Positions 1 to 11,999 of a stretch of DNA of 64,000 nt are shown here, piece by piece (position 1 is the first letter of the stretch; each line of letters starts with the position of its first letter). The stretch covers positions 60,446,234 to 60,510,233 of the forward strand of contig JBCFYV010000001.1 in the NCBI GenBank assembly GCA_039000515.1, read 5' to 3'. A program made the position numbers and the translations under genes. This DNA is from Timema cristinae (taxonomy: Eukaryota; Arthropoda; Insecta; Phasmatodea; Timematidae). Below the pieces are notes generated by a model. It was not told the DNA's origin and searched no databases. It was given only the letters and a program-made list of their open reading frames with translations.

Positions 1-226
1 AGCGTATAGTAGTTAAATGGCGCTTGTCTAAAAAAAGGTTGGACCCTTTATCAAATAATGCACTAGCAAAATAGTGGAAGTTTCGAATGTAGTTAAATCT
101 CATACATTTTATAAACATTTATGTGTTCCAGTAAGCCAACAGTTATTACTCCTTCCAAGCTAATTTCAAGAACATATAAATGATGTATTTTGTTTAGTCT
201 GCACGACCACTTTTATGTTAAAATAG
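1..226 (+). repeat. Left arm of long inverted repeat
   Basis: Matches the reverse complement of 6723-6955. Similarity stops abruptly after the stretch ending gttaaaata (position 226), as expected of an inverted-repeat boundary. No coding potential is seen. Confidence 0.85.
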
Positions 227-384
227 CTTTATCCTCAAATAATTATTGGTTACCTTATTATTACTATGATTTTTATAAGTGTTTTTTCTAAACCAAGAAT
301 CTTACAAGAGCACGAATTACAGATTTATTTAACGGTAAAATTGTGGGATTTTTAAAACAATCGATAGATTTTTTTTATACTCAA

Positions 385-418
385 CTGAGGATCTTAGGTT
401 CGACTCCTACATCGTGGT
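385..418 (+). other. tRNA-like T-arm relic
   Basis: The string ttaggttcgactcct resembles an RNA polymerase III box B and T-loop, but no D-arm or acceptor partner is found upstream. It is probably a SINE relic, not a tRNA gene. The rest of 227-903 is AT-rich with nothing recognised. Confidence 0.25.
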
Positions 419-900
419 ATTTTTATCTTTAGTGAAATGTGTGTTTTTCCTTTTAAAGTGATTTCATAATGGGATGTGGATGTTTTAAGATAGTATCAAT
501 GTTGTGCGCCGATTTTTTCAGTAGGTTCCGAAAGTGCACGTTAAATAACTCAAATAAATTTTTTAGATAAAACCTTAGGACGCCACGCTGCTCTCCAAGT
601 GAGATCGGTTATTACTTATTGAAGAAACTAAGAAAATTATGGTGTACTCATTTATATTAAATATAGATTTAACTTTATCTGGGAACAAAAAAAAAAAAAC
701 TTTCAGCAATATATATATATATGGCTTAATGATATGCATTGTTTGTCTAGTTTTCATTCTTTACACATCTTTAATATATGCATTATTATGGATCAAGTGT
801 GCACTCGGTGCAGGTTATTTAGATTTCATATCTAGGCTAACCATCCTCTTCTCATTACGCGGTCTTATTCCATTGAAAGCTATCGGCACGCGGCATTCTT

Positions 901-903
<3 letters not shown>

Positions 904-933
<30 letters not shown>

Positions 934-1177
934 TAGTAGTATAGTAGTAGTAGTAGTAGTAGTACCGTGTCTTACTACCCTTTCGGGTTGTACACACTAC
1001 GCTAATATGTAATTGTAGAGTGATTGTGGGAAGAAATGGAGGACCTACAGTTTAACGCGGGATCCGAACCACGGTGGAGGCCTGGCATTCCACACATTCA
1101 CAAGTTGTGAATAATACACTTCTTGTGAGAGGTAAAGGAAGAGTTTGGAAATCAGATAAATCCGTTCCGGGCACGCG
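904..1177 (-). mobile_element. tRNA-derived SINE (family 1), degraded head
   Basis: Reading the minus strand, this copy has the family body (the segment around ccacggtggaggcctggcat), the conserved 3' block whose plus-strand form is cgtcttactaccc followed by a ttcgggtt hairpin, and a trinucleotide tail (904-963, ata then tag units). The tRNA-like head is replaced or lost beyond about 1177. The body closely matches the copies at 4095-4407, 8497-8776 and 51265-51550. Confidence 0.75.
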
Positions 1178-2224
1178 GCATTAATGAGTTAAAGTACTGA
1201 GAGAAATATAGAAATATTTCGAAAAGTATTATTTACATTTAATAAAATAATTTTACTCTTAAAAACATAAGTTTTCACATATTTATAATTTTTCTAGAGT
1301 TTTTCCGACCTTTTCAAAATCCCGTTTATGAGACTTTTTGCGTATAAAAAATGAAAAAATATATATATTATAATATTTAAATATTAATAAATGTATATGT
1401 ATATATTTGAAACACTCTCGGTAAAAGCTTTTCAAAAATACCCCGCACAATTGGGTAAAAATGATAATAATAATAGTTACTTTTAATTCATAACAGATTT
1501 CGTTACTAGTATTTTTTTTCTCAAAATTCTTACCAACTATTTTATGTAGGCACGCTAGCACTTAGCTGTAAGCCAAGTATTTGCTTTATATGTCTAACTG
1601 TTAAGTGTTGAGAACTGTGTAGCAGCGAAAAACAAACGTATAACGTGAGTTTTTTTTTTTATAAAGGTTCCATTCTTGATACGGAAACCAAAATGAGTTG
1701 TGACTTTAAGTTCTATTTACGTGTATTTATAATTTTTTATTCTATCATAATTTGTATTGTAATATTATTATAGTTTAAAAACAATTTCATACCAACAATG
1801 TTTAATTATTCTCTTGTCGGTTGTATTTATGTCGTTTATGAGTTTTTTAAATTGAGTTCTAATAATTACATAACTAAAAGAAGTAGATTACACGCAGCTA
1901 TGAAGAATATTATTAGAGTAGTTCAAGCCATTCATTCTTGTTCATTCCTAAAATAATTATTTTGGTAGAAATAATGTAAAATTATTGACGGACGTATATA
2001 TTTTTTTCTTCCTACTCTTTTGTTTTGGTTTCAAGCTTAGACATACAATGTAAATTTAAAAAAACATATTTTCTAAATATAGCTCAAATCTTGGTTTTAC
2101 ATATTTCTGTGTGGGGATTTATTTAGGGGTTCATATATATCTTATTCCGTAGTTTTATTTAATCAGATACATATTCGATACACTTTAATATGTGTAGGCC
2201 TACAGTCAGTTACAATAAAAATAT
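1178..2224. other. AT-rich intergenic or intronic DNA
   Basis: Only short open frames with low-complexity AT-rich codons occur here. I see no domain, RNA gene or clear repeat. Confidence 0.5.
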
Positions 2225-2775
2225 TACAAATTTTTTAATGTCCATCTCTATTCCACATTACTCCCACACCGGCGTGTGAAATCCACCCCAACTCGAGACA
2301 GAGAAGCAACTACTATAACGGAATTTATGCATATAGGATGGTTGAGAATGAGCATTTTTAGGGCCATACACTAGTACAAACCATCAATTGATGAACTCCA
2401 TACCTTCTCGTCAGTAAAAATAGCTCTCCTCTAATATTTTAATGGCCGTTATAAGTTTTCTTGTGTGAAATTCAGTCTAGCCTGCTTCTGCCATTCTGTT
2501 AAACTCTGTCTTTTGACAAGTTAACCCCAACCCGCGCAGCAATATGTCTGCTTGTTAAATATGTGCTCTACTGATCTATAGCATCTAGCTTTGCCTGAAG
2601 CACCTCCAGCAGTACTACGTTTGAGGTTGTTTTCATTTTCCCATCTAGATTTCCAAAGCGATACAGTTTTTCGCGAACACGGTATTGTACGCGAAATTTC
2701 ACTGTCCATGTAACCTAGCTCCACTAAACCCAGAATCTTTCCTTTATAGTCTTCACTTGAACGTCCATATTGTTC
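2225..2775 (-). pseudogene. Tc1-like transposase relic
   Basis: Read on the minus strand, 2770-2570 encodes a helix-turn-helix DNA-binding region (motif SRKTVSLWKSRWENE preceded by GYMDSEISRTI) typical of the paired-like N-terminal domain of Tc1/mariner transposases. Further along, at about 2425-2360, the same strand encodes IFTDEKVWSSSIDG, matching the region around the second catalytic aspartate of Tc1-like DDE/D enzymes. A stop follows directly and the frame then shifts. The span between the two modules is far too short, so there is an internal deletion. It lies inside the inverted-repeat unit but need not belong to it. It cannot encode an active transposase. Confidence 0.7.
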
Positions 2776-4082
2776 CATGGCTGAATTAACTGTCAACAAT
2801 AAGTTTCAAACACAAGGATTGATGTTTTGTTTTGTTCTCCTGCTTAGAAACAAACAATGCTTTGTTAAATGAGCCGTCCATTCTATGTTTCCATCATGTG
2901 AAAGTTTTCACTCCTATAATCCACTTAAGGGAATGTAAATAATAATAATTTAAAACAGTAATTTAAGAAAGTATATTATATAATAAATATTATAAAATAC
3001 AAATAATCAACATTAAAAAGCAAAATTATAGCCTAAACCTCTTCCTTGAATAGTAGCCAAGAACGATAAATAATTAGTAAGGACCTTATAGTAGAGTTAC
3101 AGTCGCAAATAAAACTAAATAGCAGGCGTAAATTTATACAACGTAATAAAAATATGTTTATTTAAAGACATTATCCAATATATTCACTTTGAACCTCTTT
3201 TTTAATATGCCAATTTTCGAACTACGCTGCCAAATTTTATCATTAATATAATAAAATAATATGTTTAAGTCATGTAAAAACGTGATTTGCAAGGAAATAA
3301 GAATGAATATACAAAAACCGATGATATTGTCAGATATTAATCAGAATAGAGTTAAATTTGATTGATAAACATTACAAAATAATAAGGTATTTCATGTGCA
3401 TAATTTTTAACACAAGATTAGAACCTTGTCCTCCACGCCATGATTAACTGGAATACACTTCATGAGAAACCACTTAATAAATACTACCTAATTAAACACA
3501 ACCAGGATTCTAACCCTGTCTTCTTTGTGTACTGATCGCCTCATTTTAAAGGTAACCAGACACTTATTGAAGTTTATGTATATATCTAAAACCCCCTTTT
3601 TTCCCTACTTAGTCAAGACTGAAAAAGAACTAAGTAAAATACTTATTAACAAAAAAACAAAAGGTGGGGGATAATACAAAACACGTGGTTTCCCACGAGG
3701 TGGTTTGAATCACAATCCATTTACCAAAAAGACTTTAGAATTTATTAGGAGAAAAACAAAATTTAAAAAGATAAAAAACCAAATTTAGTGAGGTTAATTT
3801 AAAAACAATAAAAGAAACGTTTTACATTTACTACCTTACCGATTTGTTATAAACACACATCACAAAAGATGTCTCCATCAGAAGACCAGGGAAGCAAACA
3901 ATAAAATTAATAAAGATACAGAAAATAGTCTTCAACTATCATACTTAATTCCTAGTATTATTATTATTTAACTATCGTGATATGTAGGATGTCGATTGAT
4001 ACAAAATAATAGCATAAAAGAAAAACCCGACCTCATAGTTGACAATTTTGGCGTTACATCCCAATACAAAAGGTTATCTAAT
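2776..4082. other. AT-rich DNA with weak SINE-head relics
   Basis: No coding region is seen. Two box-B-like strings on the minus strand near 3416-3440 and 3503-3526 (e.g. gggttagaatcctg) suggest very old tRNA-derived SINE heads, but they are too diverged to call. Confidence 0.35.
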
Positions 4083-4091
4083 AATAATAAC

Positions 4092-4094
<3 letters not shown>
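4083..4094. repeat. SINE target site duplication, left copy
   Basis: aataataactta occurs here and again at 4408-4419, exactly flanking the SINE at 4095-4407. Confidence 0.85.
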
Positions 4095-4142
<48 letters not shown>

Positions 4143-4407
4143 GCACCGCGTCTTACTACCCGTTCGGGTTATACGCACTTACGCTAATGTGTAATGGTAG
4201 GGTGATTGTGAGATGAAATGAAGGACCTACAGTTTAACGTGGAATCCGAACCACGGTGGCGACCTGGCATTCCACACATTCACAAGATGTCTTGTCAGAG
4301 GTGTAGGAAGGGTTTGGAAATCAGATAAATCTGTGCCGGGACCGAGGATCGAACCCCGGCCGCCAGCATAGAAGTCTGACACCGTACCCTTAGACCACCA
4401 GGTCACC
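4095..4407 (-). mobile_element. tRNA-derived SINE (family 1), full length
   Basis: On the minus strand the element begins ggtgacctggtggtctaagg, containing an RNA polymerase III box A, followed ~35 bases later by a perfect-looking box B (ggttcgatcct). A unique body follows, then the conserved 3' block with the cccgaacggg hairpin, then an (aat)n tail. Perfect 12-bp target duplications flank it at 4083-4094 and 4408-4419. This is the best reference copy of the family in the window. Such elements have no protein and are mobilised by a partner LINE. Confidence 0.93.
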
Positions 4408-4419
4408 AATAATAACTTA

Positions 4420-4820
4420 AAAGATCATAATAAAAATATATAAAGCTACACGGAAATTTTACCTCATAATACTAAAACAAGAAATAAAATAAAAAGGAAA
4501 ACGACTACATGTTAATTTGGAAACGATTCTCAACTTATTTAAAACAAAGGAAGAAAGTAAAATATTACGTCTCACCCGTATTACAGCCAAAAAAGAAATA
4601 GGCCGAGACAACGGCGTTACTTACAAAACAGGAAATCCATATCTTAGGAGATGGCCAATCAGTGACAAGTTTGTCAAGATAAGAAAAATGGACCAATCGT
4701 ATTTTAGTTGAAGACTTTACATTTTCAAAAAAACATAGTATAAAAAGAACACTAAGGAAAAATTAAATACATAAAAAAGGTACTAAGAGAAATCAAATTC
4801 CCGTCCCCGATCGCCACTTC
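4420..4820. other. AT-rich unassigned DNA
   Basis: Contains a short open frame at 4517-4711 (64 codons, plus strand) without recognisable motifs; probably chance. Confidence 0.4.
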
Positions 4821-4988
4821 CTTCCTAATTTAACTTTAGTCCGATAGACTTCGTTACTTGGTACTACCAGGAGTTTCAAGGTTGATAGACATAAGGTCAG
4901 TCTACCTTCCTAATTTAACTTTAGTCCGATAGACTTCGTTACTTGGCACTACCAGGAGTTTCAAGGTTGATAGAAATAAGGTCAGTAT
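4821..4988. repeat. Two-copy tandem duplication, 85-bp unit
   Basis: The segment beginning cttcctaatttaactttagt at 4821 repeats at 4906 with only a few differences, giving an 85-bp period and just under two copies. Confidence 0.9.
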
Positions 4989-6009
4989 ATTACCAACAGT
5001 ACATTTGTCACAGGAAAAAACGGACTAATTTAACTTGACATTCAAGCGAGTTAATACGTTGTGTTGCTTCAGTGGTCACATGTTCAAAAACGGGGCTCTT
5101 CCTATAGATTATACTGACAATGACGGGGAGATCTGGGTTATATCCTGGTCTGGTTCACTGAGGGTTTTTTTCTAAATGATTTTCAACTCTCCCTCCACGT
5201 AAATATGGGCACAATGTCTGTAAATTCAGCCTTCCTCGGCATTAACACATTAGAGTAAATAGTAAACAGGCGTAAAATCCGAATGGGTGCGGTGCGTCAC
5301 TAAAAATATATACTATATATATTTATTTGGTTCTGGACCTACATAGTGCGGAATTATATAAACTTACACATTAATATATTACTTCCGTGAAAAAAGGAAT
5401 AAGAATATTTAAATTTTTCTATGCCACAGTAATGAGCCAGTAACTATTTTAATATGTTTAAACGCAGTATTAAAAAAATTATAACTTTTAAAATAACCAA
5501 TTTAGCGTGAAAAGACCTAACTAGAAATTAAAGTAGACCTAAATCAATAAATCCTTTCATCTTTAATAACAGGGGTTGGATATGAGTGGTGTTAAGAATT
5601 TTCTAGTGAATTGCTCCCACCTGATGGTATCAAATCCGTCCATGAGCTTATGAACACACTTTTGACCACTACATTTTAATGTATGGGATCGGGAAAATGG
5701 ATATTGAGGGCTAAGATCTACTTATACAGACCAACCATGTGGAGCCAACCTTTGGGCTTAGTAAATACACTCTTCTGTTTTACAAGATAACAAATAAATA
5801 AACGCAAGCAATCGATTAATTGATAAACAAATAATATTTCACGTGTTTAAATATCTAGCAATTTTAGTCCAGTTTGTCGATGTTGAGTAAGTTAGGGCTA
5901 GAATCTCAGCTGAGCCTATTGGGGTGTTTATTCATAACTTGTTTCAAACATGTCCTCCATGTAAATATGAATACATCCACATTCAATTCGACCTCTTTAC
6001 CATAATTCA
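4989..6009. other. AT-rich unassigned DNA
   Basis: No gene or clear repeat is seen. Confidence 0.45.
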
Positions 6010-6046
6010 CTCATACGTATAGCCCAGACGGGTAGTAAGACGTGGT
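6010..6046 (+). mobile_element. SINE 3'-tail fragment
   Basis: Carries only the conserved 3' block of the SINE families (cccagacgggtagtaagac, one change from the usual hairpin) in the plus orientation. The body and head are not recognisable. The following 6047-6722 is AT-rich with nothing recognised. Confidence 0.6.
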
Positions 6047-6722
6047 TGCAAATTTTGTTTTATATATAAATATATTCTAACATATTTTCTTGGCTATATT
6101 ATCCCTTTCGCTATAGCATGGAAAATTGCAACATAATAAATTGTCTACATTTCTTCGAATGTTTTTGAATAGAGTATATTTTAGTTTTCATTACCATCTC
6201 TGAAACTTCCGACAAACAGTTGTGAAATGGATGTAATATTATAATTCTTGGTTGGCAATGAAAAAGTTATAACACGTCGAAAACTAAAGAGCAATAACAA
6301 CTGAACAATTGACATTTAATAATTATTTTTTACTAAGATACACCCACGTCCTAACTAACGATATATTTGGTTTTAAAAATACGATCATTCAAATAAAAAT
6401 ATTTCTGTCATCCTCAGAATATTGTGAACGCCACACTTTTCAATGCAAGACCTAACGAAACATCACCGGGAGACAAACTCCAACGCCATGCTTTCAACTT
6501 CCGCTAGATCTCGGTTTAAAAGACTCCACTAACACGGGCTAATTTATTACACCTTTCTGCAAACCAGCCAATTACGTCATCGCATGTCAGGCCACCATTT
6601 CTCTTAAGACTTTCATCCAATTCTATGTATATTAAATCTAATATTGAATGGATGAAATTCCTACAGATATAAATAAATGCACAACAATGGGCTGAATTGA
6701 ACCATAAATATTAGTAGTATAA

Positions 6723-6955
6723 TATTTTAACATAAAAGTGGTCGTGCAGACTAAACAAAATACATAATTTAAAAGTTCTTGAAATTAGCTTGGAAGGAGT
6801 AATAACTGTTGGCTTACTGAAAGACATAAATGTTTATAGATGTATGAGAGTTAACTACATTCTAAACTTCCATATTTTGCTAGTTTTGCTAGTATTTGAT
6901 AAAGTGATCCAACCTTTTTTTAGACACGCGCCATTTAACTACGTTACGCTATACT
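6723..6955 (-). repeat. Right arm of long inverted repeat
   Basis: Reverse complement of 1-226 with scattered substitutions and a short insertion. Beyond 6955 the sequence passes directly into an AC-rich simple repeat, which may be the element's true edge. Confidence 0.85.
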
Positions 6956-6960
6956 CGGAC

Positions 6961-7230
6961 CTTCACGGCAGCCAACACCAGCACACACACAAACACACAC
7001 ACAACACACACACAAACAAACACACAACAACAAACAACAACAACGCACACACAACAACAACACACAAACGAACACCACACAACACAAACACACAACAAAC
7101 AAACACCACAAATATCAAATCACGAAAATCAGACACACACACTGAACTCAACAACACTCAAATAGCAACTAACAAACAAAAAACATCACACACGCGCGCA
7201 CGCGCACACACACACACATACACACATACA
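6961..7230. repeat. AC/AAC-rich simple-sequence block
   Basis: About 270 bases of cacaca and caacaa units with occasional cgcg. Long open frames across this block on both strands are products of low complexity, not genes. Confidence 0.9.
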
Positions 7231-7379
7231 AAAAACGAACTATTTATTCATATGTTTGAATGTCAGGAACATTCACTGTTTCTCAGATAACCTTCAAATA
7301 TTCAATCTTAAATCAATAGAAAAAGGAAAGGGTATTTAAAGGAATTGCATACACATTCTTGTTGAGAGTTTTTTAATTT

Positions 7380-7480
7380 TAGCAGCGCGTCTTACTACCC
7401 GTTCGAACAATACGCTTAAGTAAAGAGCTAGGAATTGAGATGGTTGAATATAGAGGAGATGAACCACATCTTCTTCATCA
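7380..7480 (-). mobile_element. SINE (family 2) tail fragment
   Basis: Starts with the conserved block cgtcttactacccgttcg and continues with gctaggaattgagatggttg, matching the body of the 40640-40925 copy, not family 1. The head is missing. Confidence 0.65.
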
Positions 7481-7559
7481 CTATCCCAAACATTATTTAA
7501 GGCATGTAGCCCAGATGAGTAGCAGAGGTGGGTGAAATATATAATATTATATTACATAT

Positions 7560-8470
7560 AAATATTATCCTATAGTTCACTCTGAACCATATTATCCTCT
7601 TCGCGGAATTTCACCTTTCAGCTGACCCACAAAATCCATTATCAATAGGTTGTCAGCAGTTCCAGGAACTCACAGCAAAACACTTGATTAAACTAGTGTT
7701 AATACCTGCCTGGATATAAATACTACATAATTGAAAAAAAAAACTGTACTGCAATCGCTTATGAGGCTATAAATATCCTAGATAACAGATACACAACATC
7801 TATGCGAAACTTTAACAGGGACCGAAACCCAAAACCAAAATATATCATGCTACAATTTGCCTGGTTAATATCCTACAGAATGTAGAAAACTACTTCGGAA
7901 TCGGGTTGCTCTTTCAGAGATATACACAAATATTCGGCTGGTCTTCACCGAGACTCACAACACAAAACCTGATTATATCATGCTAAAACATGCATGGATA
8001 AATATCATACAAAAAAAACTACATCCCAATCGGTTAAGTGGTTCCAGAGATATATACACATATCCAGCTGACACTTTACCGGGACTACACCAAACCACCC
8101 GATTACAATTATTACACTGAAAAAGTCCTGGATAAATACTCTACGGAAATAATAATTACACCACAGTAATCATGTGGTTCCATCAATGTATAACAATCGG
8201 CTGGCCTTTCACCGGGACTCACACCGAAACACCTTATTATACACAAATAATGTTAAAACCTGCCTAGATATTGGCCCAGTATAGAAGTAAAACTATACTG
8301 CAATATGTTAAGTGGTTCCAGAGATCCTAAGCTACAGATCTAAATAAAACCAACCGTATCATTAACGGAGACTCAAACCATTACTGTATGTATACTAGAT
8401 CCTATCAAATATAAATAAAGGCACCACAACCGGTTATCAAGTTCCATGTATATTTAGCAACAGACAGACG
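7560..8470. repeat. Diverged tandem repeats, ~130-170-bp unit
   Basis: Five or six imperfect copies of a unit containing cctggataaatac, an a-rich run with ctacatc-caatcggttaagtgg, ttccagagatatacac and ggctgg-cttcaccgggactcaca. Copies differ by 15-30% and by indels. No open frame is conserved, so this looks like a decayed tandem array, perhaps derived from a retrotransposon untranslated region. Confidence 0.75.
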
Positions 8471-8496
8471 TTTTTAAAAACATTAAATATATTATA

Positions 8497-8776
8497 TTAT
8501 TAGCAGCGCGTCTTACTACCCGTTCGGATTATACACACTTACGCTAATGTGTAATGTTAGGGTAATTTTAAGATGAAATGGGGTACCTACAGTTTAATGT
8601 GGGATCTGAACCATGGAGGATGGCATTCCACACATTGACAAGTTGTGATCAATAGACGTATTGTCAGAGGTGAAGGAAGGGTTTAGAAATAAATAAACCT
8701 GTGCCGGAGCCGAAGATGGAATCCTGGACCTGTGTCACCGAAATCTGACACTTTACCCCTAGACCAACAAATCACA
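8497..8776 (-). mobile_element. tRNA-derived SINE (family 1), diverged
   Basis: Same layout as the full copy at 4095-4407, with conserved 3' block, body and a recognisable but mutated head (minus-strand box A near 8755-8765; box B degraded). A short att-rich tail lies at its left. No convincing target duplication remains. Confidence 0.85.
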
Positions 8777-9983
8777 TTAGAAACAGTAAAGAACTTACAA
8801 TACTTTTTTACTTAAGGATATTTATATTCTAAACCTTAATAAAGCATATATATCATTTAAAGTGTTTTTAAACTCGTAAACCAAAAAACAAAATTTCTCC
8901 CTGCTTTTCATTCATTTAAACCTCCCCACTCTGATATTATTATTAATACTTGCAGATGACATGACCAGTATTATGGTTTGGATTTCCAGAATTTATTTAG
9001 TAAAAAAAAAGCAGAAAAATACCACAGTTAACATTATACATTTAATTTATTAGAAAATGATAATAAAAGTAAATCTTAGTAAAAAACAATTTTATCAATC
9101 AAAGTATTTATCAAATCTCTTAATTAATTGTTATATTGTGGCGGTTTTGGTAAAATTAAATAAAGTATGAAATCGAACTATGGTACCACAAAGTATATAC
9201 AGTCATAGTAACTTTGAAGAAACAAATAAATTACCTTTTATAACTAAAATATGTCCAATGGATAAGATTTTATCAAATATCTTTCTTTTGTACATTCGGA
9301 AATAATATAAATAATTTTAAATCAGGATTAGGACCCTTAAGTTATATAAGTTTTTTTTTAACTCAGCGTCTTAAAAATTAAAGTATAAATCTTTTAGATT
9401 CAATTTATTATTTGCACTACATATGTGTAATATAATAATTAATCATTAATACATTCATAATTAGCTAGTCACAGTAATAAAGATTCTGAAAATAGGGAAA
9501 CCGGCTTTATGTTACTATTTAAAACCAATAAATGTGGGTAGCACTGTGCCAAAATAATGCGTGGTGTGGTTAAATCTTTAGCAGCTTAAAAAAGAAGGCA
9601 CTTTATTAATGAGACTAAACATAATTAATTAGCTAAGTATATAACGATTAATTTGTTTTATTATGAAGGGAACAAAAAATAAATTAATTTAGTTGATCGA
9701 ACTATTTGAACATCGCAAAAAGACATAACCCTTCCCCCATCACTCCTTCCCTACAAGCAAGAAATAATTAAAAGGACTTAATCCTTTCTTATATCCGGCC
9801 TTGGGCGTAGCTAGGCAAACTATCCTGCAGTCATGTGTGGAGCTATAGCATACCGCGCTGGCTGATTGAATAAGTTGCTACCTTACAATCTCGACGGAGT
9901 GTACCTATTTTGAAAGATTAAAATTCACATGCATTGACATATATTTTGTCAAGAAAGAAAGAAAGAATCAAAATATTTCCAAC
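8777..9983. other. AT-rich intronic DNA
   Basis: Nothing recognised. I looked on the minus strand for the next aldo-keto reductase exon, expected to carry the catalytic histidine, and did not find it here or anywhere down to position 1. Confidence 0.45.
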
Positions 9984-10145
9984 CTGCATAATATCCAGGT
10001 ATTCAACTCCCAGGACTCTAAGACTTCGCTCCAAGCTATTTCGAGTTGTCTCCGCACTAAAATCAAACATTGTTTTAGGATTCAAGTCATAACGTCCAAC
10101 TTTTGTCGCTATATAGTAGGCTTTTCTTGGAACATCCTTCAGCGC
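9984..10145 (-). CDS. Aldo-keto reductase, internal exon (catalytic lysine)
   Basis: This 162-bp exon encodes 54 residues, starting ALKDVPRKAYYIATKVGRYD and ending LGVEYLDIMQ. It is the third strand/helix region of an NADPH-dependent aldo-keto reductase of the insect L-galactose dehydrogenase-like group; the K of the ATKVGR segment is the expected catalytic lysine. On the minus strand it is preceded by tttcag and followed by gttgg, giving canonical AG/GT borders, and both borders are phase 0. It joins without a gap to the upstream exon at 36646-36763, which ends EEVLGK. No stop or frameshift is present, unlike every transposon gene around it. The protein is presumably cytosolic; its substrate cannot be told from this part. 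The 3' exons lie beyond the window. Confidence 0.93.
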
Positions 10146-10404
10146 CTGAAATGTCACAAACAGAATAATAGGTCTTTTTTATTCCAGCTTCATTTATTTT
10201 AAAATAAAATATTAATTATTATTGTTATAAATTATAGCCACCAACTTTGCCGTAACGTTAGAATGTTTCTGATAATAGTATACAATTCATTAAAGGGCTC
10301 TAAATATATTATTATAGTTTTTATCCAAATAAACTATATTCTTTATGATACACATTTCCATGAAAAAGGGATACAAATTTAACTACACTGATCCTAGAAA
10401 AAAC

Positions 10405-11302
10405 TTACTGGGTCAGCTTCCGTCCCCTTCTCCGTTTGTTTACTTTCATAAATATATACAATGTGGTTATAACACCACACAATATTACTACACTTGAAAT
10501 GACATAACTGCAAACCAGTGCATGATTAGAATGTCTTTCTTCAACTTTTGTTTCAGCTTGGCTAATTAATTTATCAAAGACCACTATTGAATCCCCTGGA
10601 AACAACACAATTATTGTCCAATTCCTCCTGTCAATGTGTAGAATCATCCAAACAAGAAAAATTAAAACTCTTTCTCCAAATCATATTTCTTAACTCCGGG
10701 AATCGAATAGTGTTCCACTGGCTCTTCCCTTCAACCTGCCCTGATGAATGGCAAGTAATTTAAAATGTTTTCCTATTAATCACTCCCGGAGACATTTACA
10801 ATTCTCCTGTACGAGTTAAGCTTTAGTTAATGAACTTTACAAACAAAAGTAACTTCTGTATATTCTGGTAGAACATACAACCCTCCTGCTGATATCTTTT
10901 TAAAGTAGGACTTTTTAAAATACTTACTTTTCTTTTACATTAACTAGTATCACTTATAGACATAAAAATATTGAAAACACAATTTTACACATTGCTATCC
11001 AACAACATTAAATTATTTGTAAAAATAACTAAATTCTGGCCTTTGAACTTTAAAAAATATCACTAATCAAGCAATCTGAAATATTTTTCTATATTTTCTG
11101 TGTACATAGGCCTATAGCATTTGATATTGTTTAATATAATCTTGTAACGAATCTGGTATTGTTTAATAGTGTTTACTGTTAATACTTTCAACAGTATTAA
11201 TTGGTTCTTATGATCTACTAACAATCCATCTTGTTCCTGATATAACTGATTTAACCTTTCCTGTAACAAAGACAAATCTTCAGAATACGATGTCCCAAAC
11301 AA
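10405..11302 (-). pseudogene. Retrovirus-like envelope (errantivirus type) remnant
   Basis: Two minus-strand frames look like parts of an insect retroelement envelope related to the baculovirus F-protein type. At 11302-11063, KGLFGTSYSEDL followed by a heptad-like helix matches the region just after the fusion-peptide cleavage site. At 10647-10405 there is a long hydrophobic segment (SYVISSVVILCGVITTLYIF) followed by a basic tail, NKRRRGRK, as in the transmembrane anchor. The stretch between is broken by stops. It lies downstream of integrase-like and gag-like traces on the same strand, in the order gag-pol-env. The assignment rests on order and short motifs, so it is moderate; a host membrane protein relic is less likely. 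Confidence 0.5.
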
Positions 11303-11999
11303 ACCTTTAAAGGACTTTTCTTCCTAAATCATAAAATTATATTTCCCTACGATACGTCTTGGTTGGCACCAAGATGGTAAGGCTACTTAATTTTATGCTA
11401 AATTTATGAAAAACTTTCCTTAGCTGCTCTAGATAATTCTGGAAATTACTCAGCCATTTTCATTTTCATTAGTTTCTAATTGTTTAAATTTTTTTATTGA
11501 TTCTTCTAACTGTTCATGCTTCTCTAACAAATACTTTATTTTAAAATCCAAAACTATTTGATAGCTATTTTCTGATAATACTGCAGTATTTCCCTTATAT
11601 ATTCAAACGCTATCTCTGTATCTAGGTTTGAACAATAACTGGTTCCTGTTAAGATTGAACCAACGCTCCTCCAGCCACAAATACTATAATTAATCCACTC
11701 GGAAACATAGTTAATGCATACAATAAAACAACCAGAAAAAATAATTAACACAATGACAAAACAATAACATATGATAGATGAGACAAAATATGTTTTTCTT
11801 GTATAAAGAATAACAAATAATTACATCTGAATAATATTTTTCTTTCTGTACAACCCTCTTTCAGCTGATTAATACATTCTTGCATTCGATGAGCTACGAG
11901 CAAGACACGTGATTTCCCTGTACTTACACTTTTTTATATCTCTCTCTGAAATAATTTTTTTTTTACGCACTCACACTTGTTGAAAACTTACCTACGTAG
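11303..11999 (-). other. Region between integrase and envelope relics
   Basis: AT-rich with short minus-strand frames, one (11554-11751) with a hydrophobic start. It probably held the envelope N-terminal part, but nothing specific can be recognised. Confidence 0.35.

Larger units (their letters stand above)
1..6955. mobile_element. Candidate large element bounded by inverted repeats
   Basis: The first ~226 bases of the window reappear inverted at 6723-6955 at close to 88% identity by eye, so the intervening 6.5 kb may be one transposable element or a foldback structure. The left copy touches the window edge, so the true left end is not visible and no target duplication can be tested. No transposase that clearly belongs to it is seen; the Tc1-like relic and SINE copies inside are probably later insertions. 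It could equally be two copies of an unrelated repeat in opposite orientation. Confidence 0.4.

Noticed and set aside
385..418. Possible tRNA gene
   Set aside because: Box-B-like string only; the upstream half does not fold as a tRNA.
6790..7290. 166-codon frame rich in Thr, His and Asn
   Set aside because: Mostly translation of an AC/AAC simple repeat plus the inverted-repeat arm.
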